Counted from the stretch's first letter, positions 43,689-52,107 are shown. The stretch: DNA of 64,000 bases from DATLED01 sp035525495 (GCA_035525495.1 DATLED010000076.1:1-64000); one strand, 5' to 3'. Program-made: numbers and translations. Notes: a model not told the origin generated them from the sequence alone.

Positions 43689-45703
43689 CCGGCCCGGGCG
43701 GCGTGTGGACGGTGCTCTCGAAGGATCTCCGCGTCCTGTGGGCGTCGGCGTTGCCCTGGGTCGTCGGTGCACTGCTCCAGGCGGTGCTGGGGCTCCTCTA
43801 CGTCAACGAGCTCACCGCTCGGGGCCAGGCACTCGTGCAACCGATGGTCCCCCTCGCCGGTTTCCTGCTCGTCGCACTCGTCCCCATCCTGACGATGCGG
43901 GCCTTCGCCGAGGAGCGCCGGCAGGGAACGCTCGATCTGCTCCTGGCCATCCCCGCTTCTGCATCTGGGTTGGTAATGGGGAAGTGGCTCGCGTCCTGGG
44001 CGACCGCGGTGGCCGTGCTCGCCCCGGTCTTCGCCGTGGTCGGCGTGCTGTTCCGCATCGGCGAACCCGATCCGGGGACCGTCGTCGCCGGCGCAGTGGG
44101 ACTGCTGCTGCTGGCCGCGATGCTCGCCGGCGTCGGCACATGCGCGTCGGCGTGCACGACTTCGCAACCTGTGGCCGCCGTCGTCGCCTTCTTCTCGACG
44201 ATCGTCCTCTGGTTCGCGCACACCGGGTCGGAGACGTTGGCGGCGAGCGGCGTGCTCGTCCGGCTCTCGATCAGCGAGCGCTTGCGAACGTTCGCCGGCG
44301 GTGGGATCGACTCCGGTGACGTCGCCTTCCTCATCGCCACCACCATCGTGTCGCTCCTGGGGGCGACGGTCGCCGTCCGGCGTCGCCACGTCGGACGGAC
44401 CATCGTGGCGGTGGTCGCGGTCGTCGGCCTGGCCGTCGCCCTCGACGTCTCGTCCCGCCAACTCGACCTGACGCAGGATCGCACGCTCACGCTGAGCTCG
44501 GAGACGAAGGAGATCCTCCGTCGGGTCCGCGAGCCGGTGCGGGTGACCGTCTTCCTCGACCGTGCCGACCCCACCCGGGTTGTCGCGCCCACGCTCCTGT
44601 CCCGTTACCGGCGCCTGAATCCCCACATCTCCTTCCGGCTGCGGGACCCGCAGAGTTCGCCCGCGGAGATGCGCCGACTCGGCGTGGATCCCTCCTTCGG
44701 CGGTCTGGCGGTCGACATCGGCGGAGAGATCGAGGTGGCGCCGTCGGCGACAGAGCAGGACATCACCGCCGCCCTCGCGCGCGGGCTCCGTGGCGCGGCG
44801 TCAGAGCTCTGCGTGAGCACGGGACACGGCGAGAACGACCAGAACTCGTCCGCACCCGAAGGGTTGGCGATGGCGGCGCAGACGTTGCGGGACAACGGGT
44901 ACCTGCTGCGCTCGGTCGACCTCCTGACGACCACCTCGTTGCCAAGTTCGTGCGCCGGACTGCTCATCGCCAGCCCGACGTCGCCGTTGGGCGCGTCGTC
45001 GTTCGTCGTCGCGTCCTACCTCGACGCCGGGGGGCGGGCCGTCGTGCTCCTGGATCCTGCCTCGACGATCGATCTCGCGGATGTGCTCGGTCCATACGGA
45101 CTCGCGACGGCGCGCGGTCTCGTCCTCGAAGGCGATGCGGGCGATCGGTTCAGCGACGATCCCTTCCGGCCCGTGGTCCACGATTATCGCTCCGGGAACC
45201 CGATCGTGCGGCGACTTGCGCCGACGTTCTTCCCGGCGGCCCAGGCGATCGTGGTGCACGACGACGCGGCCGTGCCAGGCCTCTCGGTGACGGGGCTTGC
45301 CTACACCTCCAAGCTCTCGTTCCTGGAGACCGAACCATCGGTCGTCGAGTTCGACCCGGCCAAGGACCTCGCCGGGCCGATCGCGATCGTCGCCGCCGCC
45401 GATCGCTCGTCCGCAGTCGACGGTGGCGTCCACCGGACCCGCCTCGTCGTCGTCGGAGACGTCGACTTCGCGACGAACGACTTCGTCGGTGAAGCGGCCA
45501 ACGGTGAGCTGCTCGTCCGGAGCGTCGACTGGGTGACGCTCGAGGAGTCCGCCGTCACGGTCTCCTCCAACGTGGGACGCGTCCGGGAGCTCCATCTCAC
45601 CGAAGGCCGCCTCGGCTACCTCCGCATGCTGTCCACCGGGATCCTCCCGGCGCTGTTCCTCGTGCTCGGCGCGCTGACCTGGACGATTCGGCGCAGCCAC
45701 TGA
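43685..45703 (+). CDS. GldF-GldG-like fusion: ABC-2 permease plus auxiliary substrate-binding-like domain
   Basis: 672 aa. Residues 1-265 are an ABC-2 permease with about six TM helices (ALPWVVGALLQAVLGLLYV, FAEERRQGTLDLLLAIP). Another TM precedes the GldG-like exoplasmic domain (LDLTQDRTLTLSSETKEILR, VFLDRADP..., LCVSTGHGENDQ), and a last TM is at about 645-665. In Bacteroidetes GldA/F/G serve gliding; similar exporters in other phyla have unknown cargo. It is the end of the five-gene operon and is followed by a strong hairpin. Confidence 0.9.
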   Translation: MTGPGGVWTVLSKDLRVLWASALPWVVGALLQAVLGLLYVNELTARGQALVQPMVPLAGFLLVALVPILTMRAFAEERRQGTLDLLLAIPASASGLVMGKWLASWATAVAVLAPVFAVVGVLFRIGEPDPGTVVAGAVGLLLLAAMLAGVGTCASACTTSQPVAAVVAFFSTIVLWFAHTGSETLAASGVLVRLSISERLRTFAGGGIDSGDVAFLIATTIVSLLGATVAVRRRHVGRTIVAVVAVVGLAVALDVSSRQLDLTQDRTLTLSSETKEILRRVREPVRVTVFLDRADPTRVVAPTLLSRYRRLNPHISFRLRDPQSSPAEMRRLGVDPSFGGLAVDIGGEIEVAPSATEQDITAALARGLRGAASELCVSTGHGENDQNSSAPEGLAMAAQTLRDNGYLLRSVDLLTTTSLPSSCAGLLIASPTSPLGASSFVVASYLDAGGRAVVLLDPASTIDLADVLGPYGLATARGLVLEGDAGDRFSDDPFRPVVHDYRSGNPIVRRLAPTFFPAAQAIVVHDDAAVPGLSVTGLAYTSKLSFLETEPSVVEFDPAKDLAGPIAIVAAADRSSAVDGGVHRTRLVVVGDVDFATNDFVGEAANGELLVRSVDWVTLEESAVTVSSNVGRVRELHLTEGRLGYLRMLSTGILPALFLVLGALTWTIRRSH

Positions 45704-45714
45704 CGAGAAATGGC

Positions 45715-45752
45715 TGCGACCCCGGTGCCGGCGGGATGACACCGGGGTCGCA
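45715..45752. terminator. Bidirectional terminator hairpin
   Basis: A perfect 13-bp inverted repeat, TGCGACCCCGGTG ... CACCGGGGTCGCA, with a 12-base loop, 11 bases after the stop of the exporter gene and 24 bases before the end of the convergent csbD-like gene. There is no strong T-run, as is common in high-GC actinobacteria. Confidence 0.85.
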
Positions 45753-45776
45753 GGCTTGCCACCAACCGCCGTTTGA

Positions 45777-45953
45777 CTAGTTGGTGATGTCCTTGATCTT
45801 GTCGCCGATCTTGTCGGTCACTTCGCCGACCTTTTCCTTCACTTCGGCCTTGCCCTGGTCGACCTTGCCCTCGCGCTGGAGGCTCTCGTCGTCGGTCAGG
45901 TCGCCGGCCGCTTCCTTGGCCCGGCCCTTCAGGTCGTCGAGCTTCTCGCCCAT
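45777..45953 (-). CDS. CsbD-family stress protein
   Basis: 58 aa, the standard CsbD size. MGEKLDDLKGRAKEAAGDLT is the family signature, followed by Lys/Asp/Glu-rich helical repeats (GKAEVKEKVGEVTDKIGDKI). It is a small soluble protein usually induced by general stress; its biochemical role is unknown. It is convergent with the exporter gene across the terminator. Confidence 0.93.
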   Translation of the reverse strand: MGEKLDDLKGRAKEAAGDLTDDESLQREGKVDQGKAEVKEKVGEVTDKIGDKIKDITN

Positions 45954-45991
45954 GATCCATTCACCTCGGTGTCGTAGGGGACGTGGCGTAC

Positions 45992-46825
45992 TTACCCGAG
46001 GGGTCGGGAGGCAAACGGCCCGGGGTCGGCGCGCAGGAGCAAGCGCACGCCCTGGTTCGAACTCGGGGGCACTTCGAACGTGCCGGCGCTCGGCGTCGCC
46101 CGTGCATCGTCCACGTCGCCCGGCTCGTCGGTCACGAAGGCGAGGTGGTGCACGCGTCCTGACCGTTCCTCGAGCCACTCCGCCATCGGCTCGCCTGCGA
46201 GCAGACGGACGCGCCCGGGCCCGGGCCAAGCGAGGTCGAGCCAGGTGATCCCGTCGGCCCTTCGCTCGGCGACGACCCGTCCGCCCAGGAGGTCGACGAA
46301 CAGGCGCCGGCCCTCCTCGAGGTCGGCGAGGGCATGGGCGACGTGGACGAGCGTCGCCGGCGACGACGTCCTCGGTGCGGGGAACCAGTCCGGAGAGGGG
46401 TCGCCGCCCCAATCGCTTCCCTGGGTCGACTGCGCCAGCTGGACGACGACGCCGGGCGCGTCCCTGGGGTGCAGGAAGGCCTCCATCCACCACTCGTTTT
46501 CGAGGTTCACGCCAACCGGTCGGTAGCCCGCAACGGTCGCGAGGTCGAGGGCGCCGCGCAGGTCCTTCACCTTGAACGTCAGATGGTGTGGGCCTGGACC
46601 GCTGCGGTCGAGGAAGCGGCGCAGGAAGTCGTTCTGCTCGACGAGGTACGGCTCGAGCACCTCGACCTTCATGCCGTTGGCGTACTGGACCTGAGCCGAC
46701 CAGAAGCCCGCCGTGCCGCCGCCGCCGACCCACCGCGACGGGAGGTCGCCGCCGTAGCGCGGCCACGCCTCGGCCTGGTGCTCCACGGCGACGGCGACGT
46801 GGTCGAGATCGATGTTCGGGATCAC
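45992..46825 (-). CDS. VOC-superfamily protein (two glyoxalase-like domains)
   Basis: 277 aa. Two vicinal-oxygen-chelate modules: NIDLDHVAVAVEHQAEAWPRY with GPHHLTFKV, and ATLVHVAHALADLEEGRRLF with RVHHLAFVT. The His and Glu residues that would bind metal are partly present (HHLTF, VEVLEPY). It could be a dioxygenase, epimerase or resistance protein; no substrate can be read. Standalone gene. Confidence 0.85.
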   Translation of the reverse strand: MIPNIDLDHVAVAVEHQAEAWPRYGGDLPSRWVGGGGTAGFWSAQVQYANGMKVEVLEPYLVEQNDFLRRFLDRSGPGPHHLTFKVKDLRGALDLATVAGYRPVGVNLENEWWMEAFLHPRDAPGVVVQLAQSTQGSDWGGDPSPDWFPAPRTSSPATLVHVAHALADLEEGRRLFVDLLGGRVVAERRADGITWLDLAWPGPGRVRLLAGEPMAEWLEERSGRVHHLAFVTDEPGDVDDARATPSAGTFEVPPSSNQGVRLLLRADPGPFASRPLG

Positions 46826-46919
46826 CGGCCGAACCTAGGGTTCGCGCGTGCTCCGGATCCAAGCGATGGAAGACCGGACTCATCCGGTTCCCATCCGTCC
46901 GAGTGCTCGAGGCGTCGAG

Positions 46920-47960
46920 CTACGCCAGTACTGAGGCGAAGAGCTCGAGGTGCTCGCGGGCCATGCGGTCCGCCGAGTAATAACCCTCGACGGCCGCCCG
47001 GCAAGCGCTCCGGTCGAGGAGGTCGATGTGGCCGATCGACTCGGCGAGGTCGGCGACGTCGTTGCACAGGTAGCCGGTCCGACCGTGCTCGACGATCTCG
47101 GGAATGGCCCCCTCCGGGAAGGCGAGCACCGGGGTGCCGCACGCGAACGCCTCCAGCACGACCATTCCGAACGGCTCGTTCCACCGAATCGGGAACAGCA
47201 GGGCACGGGCGCCGGCGAGGAGCTCGAGCTTGCGTCCATGCGGGACTTCACCGAGGTACTGGATGTCGGCGTTGAGGTACGGCCGGACGTACTCGTCGAA
47301 GTAGTCGAACTCCCAGGGATCGCGCATCTTCGCGCACATGACCAAGCGCACTCCGGCCTTGTACGCGGCCTCCATCGCGCGATGCGGTCCCTTGTCGGGC
47401 GACATGCGCCCGAGGAAGAGGCAGTAGTCGCGCTCGGGGTCGCCGTGACCGTCGCCCACGGGGAAGTCGGCGGCCCGGAGCCCGTGGTGGATGACGCGCG
47501 CGATCGGCAGGTCGGGGACCGGTCGGCGTTGCGCGTGGCTGATGGCGATGATCGGGACACGCGAGGCGATGCGGCGATAGAGGTCGGACAGCTCGTGGTC
47601 GAACTGGTTGTGCATCGTCGTGATGACGGGAAACGGCAGCGACGCCCCGGCAGACGCCGCGTGGATCGGACCGGCGAGGGTGTGGTCGTGCACGATGTCG
47701 GCGCCCCATTCGACCATGGCGTCGTAGGCGGCGAGGACGTGGCGGGTCTCGGGCGCGGTGTGGCCGATGCGTGCGCCCTCGGCCTTGTCGAGGTGGTGGC
47801 GGCGGGGCACGGCGGAGGTGCTGTCGCCGGTCGTGAAGAGGAGCACATCGTGTCCCGCGGACTGGAACGCCGTGGCCAGCTGGTCGACGATCACCTCGAT
47901 GCCGCCATAGAGCACGGGCGGAATCGGCGTCCAGGGTGGGGCGATGATCCCGATGCGCAT
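46920..47960 (-). CDS. Glycosyltransferase family 4
   Basis: 346 aa. The N-terminus MRIGIIAPPWTPIPPVLYGG is followed by EVIVDQLATAFQSAGHDVLL; the C-terminal Rossmann domain has LFLGRMSPDKGPHRAM and PFGMVVLEAFACGTPVLAF, the GT-B donor-site pattern with Glu residues EPFGMVVLE. It should transfer a sugar from a nucleotide donor to a lipid or polymer in the cytoplasm. It stands alone between the VOC gene and the divergent decarboxylase-like gene. Confidence 0.93.
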   Translation of the reverse strand: MRIGIIAPPWTPIPPVLYGGIEVIVDQLATAFQSAGHDVLLFTTGDSTSAVPRRHHLDKAEGARIGHTAPETRHVLAAYDAMVEWGADIVHDHTLAGPIHAASAGASLPFPVITTMHNQFDHELSDLYRRIASRVPIIAISHAQRRPVPDLPIARVIHHGLRAADFPVGDGHGDPERDYCLFLGRMSPDKGPHRAMEAAYKAGVRLVMCAKMRDPWEFDYFDEYVRPYLNADIQYLGEVPHGRKLELLAGARALLFPIRWNEPFGMVVLEAFACGTPVLAFPEGAIPEIVEHGRTGYLCNDVADLAESIGHIDLLDRSACRAAVEGYYSADRMAREHLELFASVLA

Positions 47961-48016
47961 GCCGACGATTGAACCATCCTGCGGCGACCGGTGGACGGTG
48001 GGGGCAGAGTAGGGAC

Positions 48017-48775
48017 GTGAACGCGCCAGCCGTGCCGTCCTCGCCGCCGTGGCGCATGGCGGGGGAGTGCATGGTCAGCTGGGTGCGCGCCGTGCCGCAG
48101 CAGCTTCGTGCGCGGCTGCCCCGGGGCGTGCGTCCGCTGGCCGGTCCGGCAGCGGTCGTGGCGGTGTCGTACTCGTCGTCCCCGGTCGGGCCGTACCTGG
48201 AGCTCTCGGTCGGTGTGCCGGCTCGGCTGGGGTTGCGTCCGGGTTTGTGCGTCGTGTTCCAGCTGGTGTCGATCCCCGGTGCGCGCTCGGCCTACCAAGC
48301 CAACTGGGGGCTGCCGGCATCGGTCGGATCGATGGAGTGGATTGCCGACGGCGACGAGCGCGAGCTTCGCTGCATCGACGTCGGGTGGTCGATGCGCGGC
48401 GTTCCCTTCGGCCCGTCCATCCCTGCCGTGTTGCCCATCCGGTCGGTGCAGCGCCGGGCCGATGGACCCGTCGTGCTGCCGCGCCGGATGGTGGCGCTCG
48501 TGCGCCTCGCTCGGACCGCGATCATCTGCGGCGACGGCGGGCCGGGTCGGGGCGACGACGTCGACGCGCTGCTCGCCACGTTGGCCGGCCCGCACTCGGG
48601 CGCCCTGATGTCGGGTGTTCGGATCCTCGCCCACCCGGCTCGCCATCCCGCGGGCCTTTGGTCGTCCCTCGGGGCGCCCCTCACGGTGCCTGACGTCGCG
48701 GTGGGAGCCACTACAGTCGCCTCCCGCACCGGGCGCTTAGCTCAGTTGGTTAGAGCGCAGCCTTCACACGGCTGA
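48017..48775 (+). CDS. Acetoacetate-decarboxylase-like beta-barrel protein running into the tRNA gene
   Basis: About 252 aa. The core (RPLAGPAAVVAVSYSSSPVG, PYLELSVGVPARLGLRPGLC, RSAYQANWGLPASVGSMEW) resembles the acetoacetate decarboxylase fold family. I do not see an obvious reactive-Lys motif, so activity is doubtful. The GTG start 48017 is chosen because the domain starts soon after; ATG 48071 has GGGGGAG upstream and is possible. The frame has no stop before tRNA-Val, so the last 15 codons (48731-48775) are tRNA sequence. Confidence 0.72.
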   Translation: MNAPAVPSSPPWRMAGECMVSWVRAVPQQLRARLPRGVRPLAGPAAVVAVSYSSSPVGPYLELSVGVPARLGLRPGLCVVFQLVSIPGARSAYQANWGLPASVGSMEWIADGDERELRCIDVGWSMRGVPFGPSIPAVLPIRSVQRRADGPVVLPRRMVALVRLARTAIICGDGGPGRGDDVDALLATLAGPHSGALMSGVRILAHPARHPAGLWSSLGAPLTVPDVAVGATTVASRTGRLAQLVRAQPSHG

Positions 48776-48804
48776 GGTCGGGGGTTCGAGTCCCTCAGCG
48801 CCCA
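48731..48804 (+). tRNA. tRNA-Val (anticodon CAC)
   Basis: 74 bases. Acceptor arms GGGCGCT and AGCGCCC pair fully, discriminator A; D arm GCTC...GAGC; anticodon stem CAGCC/GGCTG with loop TTCACAC, giving anticodon CAC; T arm GGGGG-TTCGAGT-CCCTC. CCA is not encoded. Its first 45 bases are also the 3' end of the upstream reading frame. Confidence 0.97.
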
Positions 48805-48852
48805 CGGGCAAAAGCGCAGGTCAGAGGCGGTGCGGGAACGCTGCCGACCGCG

Positions 48853-48899
48853 TTCTGGGCGGGCTGAACGATCTGGGAGGTCGTCGAGCCCACCCAGAA
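48853..48899. repeat. Dispersed palindromic repeat, copy 3
   Basis: Arms TTCTGGGCGGG (48853-48863) and CCCACCCAGAA (48889-48899), with inner pairing GAACGA...TCGTCGA. One arm base differs (C opposite A on the plus strand, G-U on the minus strand). It lies between tRNA-Val and the end of the convergent tatA operon, again a 3'-end position. Confidence 0.75.
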
Positions 48900-48950
48900 C
48901 CAGCGGCGCACTCGGTCCCCAGGGCACGCGATGCGATTTGTCGTCGCCGC

Positions 48951-49088
48951 TTACCGTCCTGGCTGCTTCTTTCCCTCTTCGAACTCCTTCTTCGACTTCC
49001 CGATTGACCTGGCCAGTCGGGGGATCAACGTTCCACCGGCGACGAGCAGGATGATGGCCAGAAGGATGAGAAGCTCGGGCGCGCCCAC
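48951..49088 (-). CDS. tatA: Very short TatA-like translocase subunit
   Basis: 45 aa: a short N-terminal TM helix (ELLILLAIILLVAGG), the hinge-like TLIPRLARSIGKSKKEFEEG and a basic tail, which is the TatA/E pattern (L-P-x-L-A-R-x-I-G-K). Usual TatA proteins have 60-90 residues, so only the TM and amphipathic helix are kept. The GTG start shares a base with the TAG stop of the Cys-rich Tat substrate gene (TAGTG). It is the last gene of the operon. Confidence 0.85.
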   Translation of the reverse strand: MGAPELLILLAIILLVAGGTLIPRLARSIGKSKKEFEEGKKQPGR

Positions 49089-50608
49089 TAGACGCAGGCG
49101 CCGTTGTTGCAGGTCTTCCCACTGGTGCAGGTGCCGCAGTCAACCGGGGTACCGCAGTTGTTCAGTTTCGTTCCGCAGACCGTGCCGGCGCAGGTGGTCG
49201 TTGACGACTCGGCGACGCAGATGCAGCGGCCGCTGCTGCAAATGTGGCCAGCGGGGCAGGAAACGCCGCACGCACCGCAGTTGGTGCTGCTCGTCGCGAG
49301 GTTCGTCTCGCAGCCGTCAGCAGCACTCCCGTTGCAGTTCGCGAATCCTGCATTGCAGGTGCCGACCTGGCACTGTCCGTTGACGCAGACTGCCGAGCCG
49401 TTGGCGACGCTGCAGACGTTCCCGCATGCACCGCAGTTGGAAATACTCGACGCGATGTTCGTCTCGCAGCCGTCTCCAGCGTTCCCGTTGCAGTTCGCGA
49501 ATCCTGTGTTGCACGTCCCGGTACACACTCCGTTGACGCAGGCGGACGTCCCGTTGGCGAAGCTCGGGCAGACGGTCCCGCACGCACCGCAGTTGTTGAC
49601 GTCCCTCGAGAGGGTCCGACAGGTGCCGTTGCACACCGTCTGACCGGTCGGGCACGTCGAGCACACGCCCGCCGAACAGAGTCCGCTCTGACAGTCGGTG
49701 TGGGTGACGCAGGTTCTGCTGTTCGCGCACGGTGGGCAGTTTCCGCCGCAGTCGATGTCGGTTTCGGTACCGTTCTTGACGCCGTCGGAACAGGTCGGCG
49801 CCATGCATGTGCCGTTGTTGCACGTGTAGCCGGCGGGGCACTGGTCGGCGCTGATGCATTGCACGCACTGCCCACTCCCGTTGCAGACACCGGTCGCGCA
49901 GGTTGTGCCTGAAGGCATTGGCGTCTGCGCCGGTGAGCCGTTGACGCAGGTGCCCGTGAAGCAGGGGCCGGAGGGCTGCGGCACGTCGGTGTCGTCGGGA
50001 CTGGTGGTGATACCACCGGCACCGTCGCAGATGTTGGTCTGGCAGTCGCCGGAGGTCTGCGTGGAGGTGGGCGTGCCCGCTGCCACGAAGGCTTGACCGC
50101 ACCTTCCGCCGACACAGGTGGCGCTCGCACACTCCGACGAGGGGCAACTTGCCGGCGAGGTGCACTCGGGCGGAGTGACGCACGCGCTGTTCTGGCAGAC
50201 CTGACCTGTGGGGCATGTCAGGCCGCAGGCTCCGCAGTTGTTGGCATCGGTTGCGGTGGTAACGCACGCCCCTGAGCACCAGCGCTGTCCGGCAGGACAA
50301 GTTGGCTCGCACGTGCACTGCACTCGGACGCACGCCCCGTTCCGGCAGACGGAATCCACGCCGCAGACGGTTCCGCACTGCCCGCAATTCGAGTTGTTGC
50401 TGGTGACGTCGCGACAGACCGAGCCGCAGACAGTCAGGCCGGGTGGGCAGGTCACGCCCTTCGTGGCAGCAGAGGCGGTGTCGCCTCGAAGCACGACGGC
50501 GCCAGCTCCGAGACCTACCGCCGCCATCGCTCGACCGAGGAGCCGCCGGCGCCCGATGGGGGCCGTGTCGGCGAGTGTGCGAGCGAGATCATCAAGGCGG
50601 TCGCTCAC
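49088..50608 (-). CDS. Tat-exported cysteine-rich protein (Stig1-like repeats)
   Basis: 506 aa. The N-terminus has a twin-arginine signal (GRRRLLGRAMAAVGLGAGAV, then ASAA, about residues 19-49). The rest is built from Cys-rich repeats such as NNCGACG.VC, CNGTCRTL, ACVNGVC, GFANCNGNAGDGCETN and YTCNNGTC, many per 100 residues, as in Stig1-type proteins best known from myxobacteria. It should be secreted folded, with many disulfides. The GTG start overlaps the stop of the double-thioredoxin gene (G-T-G-A). Such repeats are unusual in this gene neighbourhood, so lateral origin is possible. Confidence 0.88.
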   Translation of the reverse strand: MSDRLDDLARTLADTAPIGRRRLLGRAMAAVGLGAGAVVLRGDTASAATKGVTCPPGLTVCGSVCRDVTSNNSNCGQCGTVCGVDSVCRNGACVRVQCTCEPTCPAGQRWCSGACVTTATDANNCGACGLTCPTGQVCQNSACVTPPECTSPASCPSSECASATCVGGRCGQAFVAAGTPTSTQTSGDCQTNICDGAGGITTSPDDTDVPQPSGPCFTGTCVNGSPAQTPMPSGTTCATGVCNGSGQCVQCISADQCPAGYTCNNGTCMAPTCSDGVKNGTETDIDCGGNCPPCANSRTCVTHTDCQSGLCSAGVCSTCPTGQTVCNGTCRTLSRDVNNCGACGTVCPSFANGTSACVNGVCTGTCNTGFANCNGNAGDGCETNIASSISNCGACGNVCSVANGSAVCVNGQCQVGTCNAGFANCNGSAADGCETNLATSSTNCGACGVSCPAGHICSSGRCICVAESSTTTCAGTVCGTKLNNCGTPVDCGTCTSGKTCNNGACV

Positions 50609-52107
50609 GACTGCACCTCCGCCACGCGCGTGTTCAAGAGTTCGAGGACGCCGGGTGCGCCGATACCGACGCTCGACGCCACCATCCCTTCGGCGTCGAT
50701 GAGGACCGCCATCGGCGTGCCGGAGGCGCCGTACAGCGCCATCGTCGAGCTGGCGGCGTCGAGAGTGACCGTGGACGAGAACCCCAGTTCGGCGTTGGCT
50801 GCCTCGTCGCCGGTGGAGACGACGAGAAGTTCCGGCCCCGACCGCCCTCGCTCGCGCTCCCACGAGAGCAGGTCCGGCAGGAGCGAACTGCAGAAGCCGC
50901 AGCGGGGATTCCAGAAGAGGACCACCACGGGCCGGCCTCGGAACTCGGCGAGGGAAGCTTCGCCACCGCCGACGGTCGGTAGAGCGAACACTGGCGCCTG
51001 CGCACCAACGCTCAGGCCCAATTTCTCTGACTCGGCATGGTTGTGATGGTGATGCGCGTCGTCGCGGCGGCCGAGCTGGACTGCGACGGTGCCGGTGACG
51101 CGGTCAACGAGCCCCTCGATCTCGAGTGCTCCCGACGCCAAAGGCGACGCGACTCGTCCGGCCAAGTCGACCAGTACCGCGCCCGGTGTGCCTTGATAGC
51201 GGTAGGCGGCAGCGACGTCACCGTCGGCATCCAGCAGAACGTCCACGAGTCCGTGCTCGGCGGCCTTCGCCCGAACAGCTTCTACCGCTCCGGTGGTCAC
51301 GATCGCTATGCGCAATCTGTCGCGGTGCGTTCGCTGCCACTCCGCGAGCTTTGGAACGAGTGTGGTGCAGGGACCGCAACCCGGATCCGAGAAGAGCAAC
51401 ATGACGGGCCGCCCCGCAGTCCGGAGCGCGGCGAGCGTCATGGTCTCGCCGTGGATACCCGAGAGAGCGAACTCGGGCGCGTCGACGCCGACGGGTAGCC
51501 CGGCCGCGATGGTGGGGGCGACTTCGGCCGGAGCAACGGTCGTGGCCGGGTCGAGCGCATCGACCCTGAGGAGTAGCCGGCCGTGCTGGCGGAGGAGTCG
51601 AAGGATCATCCAGGTTTGCGCGGCCGAGAGTGCGGCCACAGCCAAGAGCCCGGCGCCCAGCACGATGTCGACGGTTCGAGCGCCACCGATTGCGGCTCCG
51701 ATCGAACTGCCGCCGTCCGTAATCGACACCGTGGCGGCGATGGCGATGAGCCCACCGTTGCGAACGAGGCTCCACGCGGAGATCGGCGCAGACGAGAGTC
51801 CACCGAAACAGTTGCAGCTGGGCCGGCGGCCGCGGAGGAGGTTCCCGGCCAGGAGCGCGCTGAAGGCGACGAGGAGGCCCGCGCCCGCGGCGGCCGCTGG
51901 GCGGGCGGTCGAGGACGGCAGCAGGAATCCGCCAATGCCGAGTTCGAGGATCGGCATTCCCCTGGCCACGACCCGAGCTAGTGATTTTGGGATTCCGAGC
52001 GCTGCGGTCGAATCGGCGAATGTCCGCCGCCGCGTCAGCTTTGCTGCGCCCGCCACCATGAACACGGCGCCCAAGAGGACACGCGCCGCCAGAATGATCC
52101 CGCCCAC
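50605..52107 (-). CDS. MauE-like membrane domain fused to two thioredoxin/TlpA domains
   Basis: 500 aa. Residues 1-175 are a MauE/DoxX-type four-helix membrane domain with the Cys motif SCNCFGG (98, 100). Thioredoxin domain 1 has CGPC (244-247) and cis-Pro in YQGTPGAVLVD; domain 2 has CGFC (403-406) and ASGTPMAVLID. Between them is a His-rich linker HHHHNH (352-357). MauE passes electrons to periplasmic thioredoxins, so this protein could both carry and use redox equivalents for disulfide making or repair. GTG 52107 is chosen before the first TM. It is the first gene of the Cys-rich export operon. Confidence 0.9.
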   Translation of the reverse strand: MGGIILAARVLLGAVFMVAGAAKLTRRRTFADSTAALGIPKSLARVVARGMPILELGIGGFLLPSSTARPAAAAGAGLLVAFSALLAGNLLRGRRPSCNCFGGLSSAPISAWSLVRNGGLIAIAATVSITDGGSSIGAAIGGARTVDIVLGAGLLAVAALSAAQTWMILRLLRQHGRLLLRVDALDPATTVAPAEVAPTIAAGLPVGVDAPEFALSGIHGETMTLAALRTAGRPVMLLFSDPGCGPCTTLVPKLAEWQRTHRDRLRIAIVTTGAVEAVRAKAAEHGLVDVLLDADGDVAAAYRYQGTPGAVLVDLAGRVASPLASGALEIEGLVDRVTGTVAVQLGRRDDAHHHHNHAESEKLGLSVGAQAPVFALPTVGGGEASLAEFRGRPVVVLFWNPRCGFCSSLLPDLLSWERERGRSGPELLVVSTGDEAANAELGFSSTVTLDAASSTMALYGASGTPMAVLIDAEGMVASSVGIGAPGVLELLNTRVAEVQS

